DNA of 64,000 nt from an uncultured Bacteroidota bacterium (GCA_902777005.1 CACYSB010000008.1:1-64000), one strand, 5' to 3'; shown: positions 1-7,742, numbered from the stretch's first letter. Numbers and translations are program-made. Notes: a model not told the origin generated them from the letters alone.

Positions 1-32
1 AGTTTTAGGGTTTTGGTATATCAAATTTCTAA

Positions 33-56
33 CTGCAACACTGCAACACTGCAACG
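33..56. repeat. three tandem 8-bp repeats
   Basis: CTGCAACA occurs at 33-40 and 41-48, with CTGCAACG at 49-56. The array sits just upstream of the -33 element of the first gene. No function is evident; it may be a slippage-prone spacer. Confidence 0.8.
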
Positions 57-64
57 CATTCTGT

Positions 65-95
65 TTTGTCAATTCAATTATTCTTTGTATCTTTG
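65..95 (+). promoter_or_regulatory. promoter of the HNH gene
   Basis: TTTG at 65-68 and TATCTTTG at 88-95 are separated by exactly 19 bases, matching the Bacteroidota primary sigma consensus. The start codon at 110 follows with a very short leader. Confidence 0.8.
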
Positions 96-109
96 CAGTT
101 TATTAAAGA

Positions 110-1183
110 ATGTTTATGATACCGCAATCTAAAAAACTAACCGTAGAGCCGTTGGCACGTATCTTTAAAAATACGTCAGCGACTTATAAGTTTTATTGGT
201 TTATGGGGATTCTTGACCTTTACGTGAAACACGGGATGACAAGGATTAACATCTGGGACATCATGGTTGAAATGACCGCCAACGCGTGGTATCCTGTGTG
301 TTATTTCCGTTTGTCATTCGGCAAGAACGACTCTTTGCGTGATGCAATTATCTCTATACAGGAGACGAACAATATCCCAATAAATATTAACCCTAAAGAA
401 CTTCGCAGATGGCTGAACAATCACCAAAATGACACTTTGGTTAAACGAACCCTCGACTTTCTTCCCAAGAATGTACCATATTGGTTTCTGCGTCCGTGGA
501 TTGATGTTGCTGATACGAAGGAAATCATACGTCGGTCGCAGTCGCTGGAGAATAATTGTCTGTACAAACTGACCAAGGAAGACGATACAATATGGGTGGA
601 TTTGAACAGCAACTGGTTGCCTTATTTGAAAGAGAATTATGTCATACTAAAAGATTTCGCTTATTGGAACCTTTCGGCATTCTTACAGGTTCGCAACCCC
701 AATGTGCCGAATATAGCCAGTAAACTATCGAAGGTAGAAAGTCGACAGGCGTTGACAAAGCAACGCAACTTATGGGATTTTGTGCTACATACACAACCAA
801 TAACGTGTATTTATACAGGTCATCCGTTGGAAATCGGCAATTATGACCTCGACCATTTCATACCGTGGAGTTTCGTCTCTCACAATTTAATATGGAATCT
901 CATTCCTGCTGACAGCAGTATCAACTCTTCAAAAAGCGACCATTTGCCCAATCTCGACAGATATTTGTTACCCTACGCCGAAGTACACCAAACAGCAGTA
1001 AGAACATGCATCGAATCAAGCTACCGTAACAAGGATCTTCTCGATGATTATTTCTCGCTTGGGTGCACTCCACAGGAACTGATAGAAATGGACATAACCA
1101 ACTTGCTCAACTGTTTCAAGCGTACATTCTCGCCTATGAGCCAGATAGCACAAAACATGGGATTTGAAGTATGGAGAAACTGA
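110..1183 (+). CDS. HNH endonuclease domain protein
   Basis: This is a 357-residue protein with a C-terminal HNH nuclease module. Visible elements are CIYTG (233-237), the catalytic DLDH with His249 as likely general base, the HNLIWNL stretch (259-265) and N272 followed by KSDHLP (275-280). The N-terminal 220 residues match nothing I recognise and may recognise DNA or a partner. A second ATG lies two codons in, at 116. The last 13 bases overlap the start of the methyltransferase-HIT gene, so the two are translationally coupled. A restriction-like or defence role is inferred from the domain and the neighbours. The region is AT-rich compared with sequence after 7 kb. Confidence 0.75.
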   Translation: MFMIPQSKKLTVEPLARIFKNTSATYKFYWFMGILDLYVKHGMTRINIWDIMVEMTANAWYPVCYFRLSFGKNDSLRDAIISIQETNNIPININPKELRRWLNNHQNDTLVKRTLDFLPKNVPYWFLRPWIDVADTKEIIRRSQSLENNCLYKLTKEDDTIWVDLNSNWLPYLKENYVILKDFAYWNLSAFLQVRNPNVPNIASKLSKVESRQALTKQRNLWDFVLHTQPITCIYTGHPLEIGNYDLDHFIPWSFVSHNLIWNLIPADSSINSSKSDHLPNLDRYLLPYAEVHQTAVRTCIESSYRNKDLLDDYFSLGCTPQELIEMDITNLLNCFKRTFSPMSQIAQNMGFEVWRN

Positions 1184-2262
1184 CGCACATAGAACCAGTG
1201 AAGATAAACCATCCGTATCTAACAGCCATTAAACGGACAGAGCTATCTGTACCCACACGTTTTCTAATGAATAATGGCTTGCTTAATGGTCGTATACTTG
1301 ACTTTGGTTGTGGTTTCGGCTTTGATACCGACGAGTTGAAACGGCAAGGTCTGGACATTGTTGGATACGACTATTACTACCGCCCTGATTATCCCACAGG
1401 ACAGTTCGACACCATCATCTGCAACTATGTCCTTAATGTATTGGAGCCATATGCACAAACCGAAGTACTGATGAATGTCTCGAACCTACTGAAACCCACA
1501 GGAACTGCCTACTATGCTGTGCGACGCGATTTGGAAGAAGAGGGATTCCGCCTACACGCCATTCATAAACAGTACACATATCAATGCAACGTCAAGTTGC
1601 CCTACAAGAGTTTGGTGCGCAACAAATCTTACGAACTATACCAATACAACCATTTCAACAAATTACCCAGAACCGAAGGCGAAACATGTCCGTTCTGTCG
1701 TTTGGCTCGTCGGGTAGAGATTATCTGCGAAAGTGCCACTTGTGTTGCTTTCTATGACGGCTATCCGGTTTCTCCTGGACATGCGCTAATCATCCCCAAA
1801 CGGCATGTGGAATCCTACTTCGATTTAACTAATCATGAACGTGAAGCGATGAATGTGATGCTGCAATATGTTCGTCAAAAGGTGGATGAACGCTTCCACC
1901 CCGATGGCTACAACGTTGGCATCAATATAGGTGAGGCTGCCGGCCAGTCGGTATTTCATGTTCACATGCACCTAATTCCTCGATATAAAGGTGATGTCCC
2001 CAATCCCAAAGGTGGTGTGCGCGGTGTAATTCCCAGCAAACAGAACTACAACGCTGATAAAAAAGAAAAGAAGTACACGGTTGAAGAGAAAAGAATGGTT
2101 CATTCACAAGCATATAAACCTTGGACGGAGGAGGATGACACGTACCTTACGCAGTTGTATGAGGAGAATTGCGGAATTGAATTGATGATGGAGGCGTTTT
2201 GCCGTTCAAGAAACGCAATCACTTCAAGGTTAAAGAAACTTGGTTTGATAAATACTGATTAA
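1171..2262 (+). CDS. methyltransferase-HIT-HTH fusion protein
   Basis: Three modules can be read in 363 residues. Residues about 30-120 form a class I SAM methyltransferase-like fold with the glycine motif DFGCGFG (44-50). Residues about 172-290 are a HIT domain with the CPFC zinc-type pair (173-176) and the histidine triad H263-V-H265-M-H267. Residues about 317-358 (WTEEDD...ITSRLKKLGL) look like a Myb/SANT-type helix-turn-helix. HIT proteins hydrolyse or transfer nucleotides; what this fusion acts on is unknown. It overlaps the upstream HNH gene by 13 bases. Comparable methyltransferase/HIT fusions are known in bacterial annotation, but I know of no assigned function. Confidence 0.75.
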   Translation: MEKLTHIEPVKINHPYLTAIKRTELSVPTRFLMNNGLLNGRILDFGCGFGFDTDELKRQGLDIVGYDYYYRPDYPTGQFDTIICNYVLNVLEPYAQTEVLMNVSNLLKPTGTAYYAVRRDLEEEGFRLHAIHKQYTYQCNVKLPYKSLVRNKSYELYQYNHFNKLPRTEGETCPFCRLARRVEIICESATCVAFYDGYPVSPGHALIIPKRHVESYFDLTNHEREAMNVMLQYVRQKVDERFHPDGYNVGINIGEAAGQSVFHVHMHLIPRYKGDVPNPKGGVRGVIPSKQNYNADKKEKKYTVEEKRMVHSQAYKPWTEEDDTYLTQLYEENCGIELMMEAFCRSRNAITSRLKKLGLINTD

Positions 2263-2373
2263 ACGCCTACTTCTGATAATACTAGTATCAATAAGACTTT
2301 TTGTGCAACATATTAAAAGAGTGGCATGAAGGCTCTCTTTTGAAAAAAAATTATCTAATTTGATAATTATTCG

Positions 2374-2381
2374 TATCTTTG
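2374..2381 (+). promoter_or_regulatory. -7 element upstream of the XRE gene
   Basis: TATCTTTG followed by CA is a standard Bacteroidota -7 box, about 50 bases before the first possible start codon. No TTTG lies at the usual 19-base spacing. A weak hairpin with arms AAAAGAG (2315-2321) and CTCTTTT (2335-2341) just upstream could terminate the preceding operon. Confidence 0.6.
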
Positions 2382-2429
2382 CATTGAATTTCATTATATC
2401 AGTGTCGCACACATTAAAAACGTATCGTA

Positions 2430-2897
2430 GTGGAAACAATGATTTTATCAATGCAAGAAGCGAAAAATGGAACTTCGCAAGTTAGGGTAGAACACCCGCA
2501 AGGAGGTGTCTACATTATCGGATTCAGTAGTACAATGCCCCTACTTCTACCGGAGGAATATTCAGAGGCAATTTGTACCATTACCGATAACTTTATCAAA
2601 TTAAAACGAGATGATTATTTAAATTATCTCACGCAACAGCTCCTTGTTCATGGGTATGAAATGCCGATGTACGCAGGACAGGACAGAAATACCGACCGCG
2701 AGCGTATAGGGCATAGGATAAAAGAATTACGGGAAGAGCAAGGCATGGATGCAAAAACAGTTGCTCAGAAAGCGGGTATTACACCTGCCAACATGAGCCG
2801 TATTGAACAGGGTAAGTATTCACCGGGATTAGACATTCTCTGTCGCATTGCTTCTGCCTTAGGAATGCAGTTGGATTTTGTGAAGAAAGGGAAATAG
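2430..2897 (+). CDS. XRE-family helix-turn-helix regulator
   Basis: The 155-residue product has a C-terminal Cro/C1-type HTH (about residues 90-150): RIGHRIKELREEQGMDAKTV, then the recognition-helix region ITPANMSRIEQGKYSPGLDIL. The N-terminal 80 residues are unassigned and may dimerise or bind a ligand. The start could be GTG at 2430 or ATG at 2439 or 2451. The stop is 3 bases before the GIY-YIG nuclease gene, so the two form an operon. The regulator probably controls its own promoter and this nuclease gene; that is an inference from position. Confidence 0.75.
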   Translation: METMILSMQEAKNGTSQVRVEHPQGGVYIIGFSSTMPLLLPEEYSEAICTITDNFIKLKRDDYLNYLTQQLLVHGYEMPMYAGQDRNTDRERIGHRIKELREEQGMDAKTVAQKAGITPANMSRIEQGKYSPGLDILCRIASALGMQLDFVKKGK

Positions 2898-2900
2898 GAT

Positions 2901-4184
2901 ATGAGACACATTTGGACATATGACGAGTGTTATGAATTAGCCAAAACATGCAGATGTTCTTCTGAATTTGCAGAAAAGCATCCTCGAGCACACAAAGCTG
3001 CAATAAGACATAAGTGGATAAAAGACTACACTTGGTTTGTTCGTGGCCTCCGTTCAATACGATGGACGTATGACGCTTGCTATAAAGAAGCACAAAAGTA
3101 TACTACTAGATTAGAATTCCAAAAAAAATGTAGTGGCGCATACGCAAAAGCTTTACAAAAAGGTTGGCTTGTCAATTACGATTGGATGACTCTACAATTC
3201 AAACCCAAAGGATACTGGAATGACTATGATAGAGTAAAGGAGGAGGCGAAAAAATACTCAAGCAGAACAGAATTCTATAAAGGAAATCAATTCGTCTATA
3301 ATATTGCCATTAAGAATGGCTGGATGGAGGATTTTATTCCTTCAAAAATTGATTTGAAAGAGAGAATCCGATGTGTATACTCATACGAGTTCAAAGAGTT
3401 TAATGTTGTGTATGTTGGTCTTACCGATGATAAAGAGAGACGACATTTGCAGCACTTAGGAATCAACTCGTTTGGAAAGTCAAATTCGCCGGTTTTAATC
3501 TTTGCAAGAGACCATGAAACAAGTGTGCCCGAACCTAAATATTGGTATGATAATTGTACTGTTACCGAAGCTCAGAAATATGAAGATGAGGTTGTAAAGC
3601 ATTATGAGAAGAATGGCTGGATTTTATTGAATCGAGCTAAAACAGGAATTGGCCATGGTTCAATTGGAGGTGCTGCACGCAAATGGACAAAAAAAGAATG
3701 TTATGATGAAGCCCGAAAATACAATTCAAGAACAGAATTCTGCGACAATTGTCAATCGGCATATGCAAAAGCATTACGAAAAGGATGGATTGATGATTAC
3801 GTCTGGTTCAGCACCCTCGGCAATAGAAAATGGACATACGAGACATGCTATAATGAGGCACTAAAGTACAAAACACGATGGGATTTTGGCAAAGGCAACC
3901 ATCATGCCTATCAAACTGCATCCCAGAACAAATGGTTAGATGATTACTACTGGTTTGAGAAACCTATTCCCAAAGTATCTCCTCGAAAATGGACATACGA
4001 AACATGCAGAGATGCTGCGCGGAATTGCTCAACACGTTCAGAATTTGTCAAGAGGTATAAGGGGGCCTATGAAGCATCCCGAAAGAATGGTTGGCTTGAT
4101 GAGTTCATTCCGGTAAAGATGCTTAACCAGTATTCATCATACACAAACAACCCTGCACAATATTTAATATCATTTGATAATTAA
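2901..4184 (+). CDS. GIY-YIG nuclease with six flanking repeats
   Basis: The 427-residue protein has a central GIY-YIG-like domain (about 155-255): VYSYEF (159-164), YVGLT (171-175), the basic helix DDKERRH with R180/R181, a candidate catalytic glutamate in EAQKYEDE (223-230), and LLN (252-254). Six repeats of about 43 residues flank it, at roughly 4-46, 54-96, 105-147, 261-303, 310-352 and 373-414. Each follows the pattern kWTYetCy.eA.ky.tR.eF....AY..A..kgWlddY.WF. Such repeats probably bind DNA or a partner, but I do not recognise the family. It follows the XRE gene by 3 bases. It could be a homing-type or defence nuclease. Confidence 0.7.
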   Translation: MRHIWTYDECYELAKTCRCSSEFAEKHPRAHKAAIRHKWIKDYTWFVRGLRSIRWTYDACYKEAQKYTTRLEFQKKCSGAYAKALQKGWLVNYDWMTLQFKPKGYWNDYDRVKEEAKKYSSRTEFYKGNQFVYNIAIKNGWMEDFIPSKIDLKERIRCVYSYEFKEFNVVYVGLTDDKERRHLQHLGINSFGKSNSPVLIFARDHETSVPEPKYWYDNCTVTEAQKYEDEVVKHYEKNGWILLNRAKTGIGHGSIGGAARKWTKKECYDEARKYNSRTEFCDNCQSAYAKALRKGWIDDYVWFSTLGNRKWTYETCYNEALKYKTRWDFGKGNHHAYQTASQNKWLDDYYWFEKPIPKVSPRKWTYETCRDAARNCSTRSEFVKRYKGAYEASRKNGWLDEFIPVKMLNQYSSYTNNPAQYLISFDN

Positions 4185-4190
4185 TCACCA

Positions 4191-4250
4191 ATGACACGGG
4201 AGGAATACGAAAGATTACTGAAATCGGATTATGGGAAAGAAAAGAAGTAA
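4191..4250 (+). pseudogene. possible HNH gene remnant (19 codons)
   Basis: ATG at 4191 opens a 19-residue frame, MTREEYERLLKSDYGKEKK, ended by TAA. It resembles the first residues of small HNH nucleases, whose N-termini often read (M)T..EY..LLkSDYWK. No continuation of the family is found downstream. It may instead be a short chance frame or a leader of the upstream operon. Confidence 0.3.
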
Positions 4251-4282
4251 TACATTTATAAGCCCAATTTTTAATTGAAACG

Positions 4283-4309
4283 GGGCCGCCTTATTTGGCG
4301 GTCCTTTTT
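4283..4309 (+). terminator. rho-independent terminator
   Basis: GGGCCGCC (4283-4290) pairs with GGCGGTCC (4297-4304) around a six-base loop, followed by TTTTT. It ends transcription from the XRE/GIY-YIG operon. Confidence 0.85.
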
Positions 4310-4358
4310 GCTGCACAATATTTTACGTCTTTCTCCGTTATATAGATGGGAATATAAA

Positions 4359-4410
4359 TCTTGAATAATTGATTGCTTGAACTGAGGTCGGCGACCCTGT
4401 GGAGCCAATG
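4359..4410. repeat. intergenic repeat, copy A
   Basis: The block runs from a CTTGAATAATTGATTGCTT core through ACTGAGGTCGGCGACC to TGTGGAGCCAA. It recurs at 5339-5371 (first half) and 5437-5463 (second half), with another CCCTGTGGAGCCAAT at 5476-5490. No coding role is seen. Confidence 0.75.
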
Positions 4411-4430
4411 CGAGAATGTGTTAATGTGTA

Positions 4431-4484
4431 AATGCGTGAGTGAAATTGAATATTTAATTTAAATAAAACCCGTATCTTTGCAGC
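4431..4484 (+). promoter_or_regulatory. duplicated promoter block, copy 1
   Basis: This 54-base block contains the -7 box TATCTTTG (4473-4480) and lies just upstream of the DUF1016-like remnant. A matching block lies at 6866-6919, identical at about five of every six positions, including AATTGAATAT and TATCTTTGCA. The promoter has been copied or has moved together with neighbouring sequence. Confidence 0.65.
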
Positions 4485-4506
4485 AGGAAGAATATTATAG
4501 ATAATT

Positions 4507-4635
4507 ATGAATAATAAAGACATAGCTAAAACCGCAACAACTGTTGTTGAGGATATAGAAAATATCATCGACAAAGGGCGTACTGCCGCATATGCCGCGG
4601 TGAACACCACGATGATTCTTACTTATAACAACTAA
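4507..4635 (+). pseudogene. truncated DUF1016-like nuclease gene start
   Basis: The 42-residue frame begins at ATG 4507 and ends at TAA 4633. Residues VVEDIENIIDKGRTAAYAA followed by VNTTMILTY match my knowledge of the DUF1016 (YhcG-type PDDEXK) N-terminal domain, which reads dI..lIe.gR..AYaaVN..M..tYW.IG. Here the reading fails right after TY, where tryptophan is expected, and two codons later stops. No downstream DUF1016 sequence remains, since the lipoprotein gene starts at 4639. The promoter and start are intact, so a short peptide may still be made. Confidence 0.5.
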
Positions 4636-4638
4636 ATA

Positions 4639-5304
4639 ATGAGGCGTTCTTTTTTCATATATCTTCCAATCATTATCCTTATGGCTATCGGTTGCACAAG
4701 GGATGACAGTATAAATTCACCTGACCAATCGACAACAGACGGTACGCCCAATGGTATAGCCGGGGAGAATCTACTCTTGAACAATAGTGTGGAAGAATGG
4801 GATTATAATTGTTGTGAACATCCTCTATATTGGCTTTTCCCCTCTGGCGACTGCGACAAAGTGACTCGGAACAATAGGATTGTATTCAAAGGCCAATATT
4901 CCGCCAGGATGAAACCGCTGAAATCAGGTGTTACGGCCAGAATTGCCCAACTGATTAAGGTGACTCCTGGATGTAAAATCCGGATACGCTTCAACTATTA
5001 TGTAGAAAAATGGAGATCAAATGGGGCACGAACTTATTGTTATTTCCAGACAGGTCATCAAGAAGCCACTAGCATTTCCATTGCAGATTTACGTTCGATA
5101 TATTCAAACGATGAATATTATGTTTTCCGAGGAGGGGGATACGGTAAAGCATACCTTCCTCATACAGAAAACACATGGTTGGTATTTGACGAAATCATAA
5201 CGGTTCCACCGACAGCAAATTATTTTGAGTTTGGCATCAACAGTTACTATGGGACAATAATATATGTTGACGATTGCTATGTTGGTGAAGAAGTAGGATC
5301 TTAG
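4639..5304 (+). CDS. secreted lipoprotein, carbohydrate-binding-like fold
   Basis: The 221-residue product starts with a lipoprotein signal: MRRSFF, a hydrophobic core, then lipobox AIGC with Cys19. Residues about 45-220 are rich in aromatic and beta-prone segments. The pattern (LLLNNSVEEW near the start, ARIAQLIKVTPGCKIRIRFNY in the middle, ANYFEFGINSYYGTIIYVDD at the end) is like jelly-roll carbohydrate-binding domains, in which the last strand carries a D-D-V/C ending. The exact family is not recognised. It starts 4 bases after the DUF1016-like remnant and is followed by intergenic repeats. A surface location is likely; the ligand is unknown. Confidence 0.55.
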   Translation: MRRSFFIYLPIIILMAIGCTRDDSINSPDQSTTDGTPNGIAGENLLLNNSVEEWDYNCCEHPLYWLFPSGDCDKVTRNNRIVFKGQYSARMKPLKSGVTARIAQLIKVTPGCKIRIRFNYYVEKWRSNGARTYCYFQTGHQEATSISIADLRSIYSNDEYYVFRGGGYGKAYLPHTENTWLVFDEIITVPPTANYFEFGINSYYGTIIYVDDCYVGEEVGS

Positions 5305-5338
5305 AAATTTATTATAGGAAATGTGTAAATGTGTAAAT

Positions 5339-5490
5339 CTTGAACAATCGATTGCTTAAACTGAGGTCGGCAGTATGATTAATGGTTCATGATTCACGGT
5401 TCATGATTCAAAGAGAATGCAATATAAATGCGTGAACTGAAGTCGGCGACCATGTGGAGCCAACATGTAACTAAACCCTGTGGAGCCAAT
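5339..5490. repeat. intergenic repeat copies B and C plus direct repeats
   Basis: Copy B (5339-5371) matches the first half of the 4359 element. Copy C (5437-5463) and CCCTGTGGAGCCAAT (5476-5490) match its second half. Between them GGTTCATGATTCA occurs twice (5384-5396 and 5398-5410). Short AATGYGTAA-type units lie on both sides. Nothing else is seen in the 254 bases between the lipoprotein and fic genes. Confidence 0.7.
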
Positions 5491-5558
5491 ATATGAATGC
5501 GTGAATGTGATTTTTGATATTATTTTGGCCGAAAATGTGATAATATAAAGCATAGACA

Positions 5559-6794
5559 ATGAAGGATGGATATATAGATTTTGACGAGTATATACGTCAG
5601 GGGGAGCCGGCACAACGTGAAAGAGCGGAGGCTTGGAGCGTTGCCATCGGCTTGCAGGCCGTCGATGGATTAAAGACATCGGAGTATTTGCAAGATACCG
5701 CCCGCAGAAACATCGAAGGGGAAATTACCATCGACGAGGCCCGTGAATTGGTGAAGCAATACTACATCACGAAGACCACCCACGACGACGATGATGCTGA
5801 CAAGGAAGAGGCCGATAGGGTTTCAAGTAACATCTCGAAACTTCTGCAGACAGATGCTTTCACCTATAGTGTGGCTGGATTGGCAGCCATCCATCGCGCT
5901 ATCTTTGAAGGGGTGTTCAAGCATGCCGGGCATTTCCGCGAGTACGACATCTCGAAAAGAGAATGGGTGTTGCGAGGCGACTCTGTACTGTATGGCCGCT
6001 GGCAAGACTTGCGAATGGCGCTGGAGTACGACCTGGATAGGGAACGTCAGTTCTCATATACGGATTTGGATAAAGACAGTATGGTGGAACATATTGCCCG
6101 TTTTGTGTCGGGAATATGGCAGATTCACCCGTTCAGGGAAGGAAACACCCGAACGACTGCGCTCTTTACCATCAAATATCTGCGTATGTTGGGTTTCAGC
6201 GTCAACAACGACCTCTTTGCCAACCACTCGTGGTATTTCAGAAACGCATTGGTGCGAGCCAACTACCGCAACGTGGCCAAAGGCATAGAATATGAACCGC
6301 TATTCTTGATTCGATTCTTCCGCAATTTGCTTCTTGGCGAGAAAAACATCTTGAAGAATCGATATATGATGATTAATCCACCGGAAGAGTGGAAGATGCC
6401 TGAGGGTGAGATGCCCAATCACCAGATAACTAACGAGCGGGTAGAGGACAAACTCCGTACAAGTACCAAACAAGCACCGCACAAGTACCGTATAAGCTCG
6501 TCTATAATAAACTCAAGTCCAGACAGTAAGTTTTACACAAACAACGAGGACATCATCGAACTTGTGCGGATTATAGGCAACGATGAATTAAGCATCAGCC
6601 AGATGATGGATATCAAAAAACTCAAGCACCGACAGAGCTTTGTGGATATCCATCTTGAACCTGCTTTACAGGAGAAGTTTGTGCGTCGGAAATACCCCGA
6701 CCGCCCCAATCATCCAAGGCAGAAATACCTGCTGACGGTGAAGGGTTTGGCTCTATATAACGAATTAACGAAAGGAAATGTGTTAATGCGTTAA
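5559..6794 (+). CDS. Fic family protein
   Basis: Fic proteins transfer AMP (or related groups) from nucleotides to hydroxyl side chains of target proteins. The 411-residue product has the full Fic signature HPFREGNTR (190-198), with catalytic His190, preceded by the Fic_N-like segment around 100-160. Residues about 45-70 (RRNIEGEITIDEARELVKQYY) resemble the VbhA-type antitoxin helix, so toxin and inhibitor may be fused. The strict [S/T]xxxE[G/N] inhibitory motif is not present there. Residues after 300 are an unassigned, probably DNA- or protein-binding tail, with a winged-helix-like ending. The last codons lie in an AATGTGTTA-type repeat. Confidence 0.8.
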   Translation: MKDGYIDFDEYIRQGEPAQRERAEAWSVAIGLQAVDGLKTSEYLQDTARRNIEGEITIDEARELVKQYYITKTTHDDDDADKEEADRVSSNISKLLQTDAFTYSVAGLAAIHRAIFEGVFKHAGHFREYDISKREWVLRGDSVLYGRWQDLRMALEYDLDRERQFSYTDLDKDSMVEHIARFVSGIWQIHPFREGNTRTTALFTIKYLRMLGFSVNNDLFANHSWYFRNALVRANYRNVAKGIEYEPLFLIRFFRNLLLGEKNILKNRYMMINPPEEWKMPEGEMPNHQITNERVEDKLRTSTKQAPHKYRISSSIINSSPDSKFYTNNEDIIELVRIIGNDELSISQMMDIKKLKHRQSFVDIHLEPALQEKFVRRKYPDRPNHPRQKYLLTVKGLALYNELTKGNVLMR

Positions 6795-6865
6795 TGTGTT
6801 TGCTCCAGCCCTCTGCACATTGCCGTGCTAGCGTCGCAGGCCGTGTCTCCAATGGAGCCAGGCAG

Positions 6866-6919
6866 AATGCGTTAGTAAAATTGAATATGCAACTGAAATA
6901 AACCCCATATCTTTGCACC
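6866..6919 (+). promoter_or_regulatory. duplicated promoter block, copy 2
   Basis: This is the second copy of the 4431-4484 block, with -7 box TATCTTTG at 6908-6915. It has no gene directly behind it. The next start codon is at 7062, after four GAAAAAGTTGTA repeats, so it may be an orphaned promoter or give a longer leader. Confidence 0.6.
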
Positions 6920-6927
6920 CGAAAACA

Positions 6928-7036
6928 GAAAAAGTTGTAAAAACAGGGTCTGAAAATTGGAAAAAGTTGTAAAAATTGCGTGTGATTTTTGGAAAAAGTT
7001 GTAAAAAAACGCATGTAAAGTTTGGAAAAAGTTGTA
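6928..7036 (+). repeat. four copies of GAAAAAGTTGTA
   Basis: Copies lie at 6928-6939, 6960-6971, 6992-7003 and 7025-7036, the last three preceded by an extra G. The first three copies are 32 bases apart and the last lies 33 bases on. The final copy runs into the -7 box TATTTTTG (7035-7042) of the SGNH gene. The other copies end in runs of A instead of the TTTG half. Confidence 0.85.
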
Positions 7037-7061
7037 TTTTTGCATCGTAAAATACCGTTTC

Positions 7062-7742
7062 ATGAAGAAAACAACGCTTATCATACTTTTTACAATCATG
7101 ACTTTTTCAGGCTTCGCACAGGGGGATTGGTGTGGCTTTGAACGCTACAGGGCCGACAATGAACGCATAATCGCCAGCGGCGAATTCCCGGAGGTGGTGT
7201 TTATGGGCAACTCCATCACCGAATACTGGGCGCTCTACCACCCCGAGTTCTTCAAGCAGCATAACTTCTGCGGCCGAGGCATCGGCGGCCAGACATCGAC
7301 ACAGATACTGGCACGCTTTACGGCCGACGTGGTCAACCTGCACCCCAAGGCGGTGGTCATTATGGCCGGCACCAACGACGTGGCACACAACACCTATTGG
7401 GTGGAGCCAGACAAGGTGGTGGAGAACGTGGTGGCCATGTGCCAGCTGGCGCGTGCCAACGGTATCATGCCGCTCATCAGTTCCATCCCGCCCTGCGCCT
7501 CGTTTGTGTGGAACCCCAACATCAAAGACGCCGCACAGACCATCGTAGGCATCAACAAGCGCCTGCAGGCCTATGCCGAAGCCAACGGCATCGCCTATGT
7601 GGATTACCACTCCACTCTCGCCGACGAATACAACGGCCTCCCCAAATCGCTGAGCGACGACGGCTGCCACCCCAAGCCCGATACATATTTCATTATGGAA
7701 CGGATTGTGATGGAAGAAATAACGAAAATTGATCGCAAATGA
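7062..7742 (+). CDS. SGNH/GDSL-type esterase, secreted
   Basis: This SGNH hydrolase removes acyl or acetyl groups, probably from carbohydrates or lipids in the periplasm. The ATG at 7062 gives a clear Sec signal (MKKTTLIILFTIMTFSGFAQ); the upstream TTG at 7032 lies inside the promoter and is rejected. The 226 residues contain block I GNSIT (nucleophile Ser), block II glycine in GRGIGGQ, block III GTND and block V DGCHP with Asp and His. All four catalytic blocks are intact. The stop overlaps the next ATG by 4 bases. The substrate cannot be told. Confidence 0.85.
   Translation: MKKTTLIILFTIMTFSGFAQGDWCGFERYRADNERIIASGEFPEVVFMGNSITEYWALYHPEFFKQHNFCGRGIGGQTSTQILARFTADVVNLHPKAVVIMAGTNDVAHNTYWVEPDKVVENVVAMCQLARANGIMPLISSIPPCASFVWNPNIKDAAQTIVGINKRLQAYAEANGIAYVDYHSTLADEYNGLPKSLSDDGCHPKPDTYFIMERIVMEEITKIDRK

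Noticed and set aside
6928..7036. possible CRISPR array
   Set aside because: The repeated unit is only 12-13 bases, lies in a promoter region and no cas genes are near.
7032..7061. TTG start of the SGNH gene
   Set aside because: It lies inside the -7 region; ATG 7062 begins the signal peptide.
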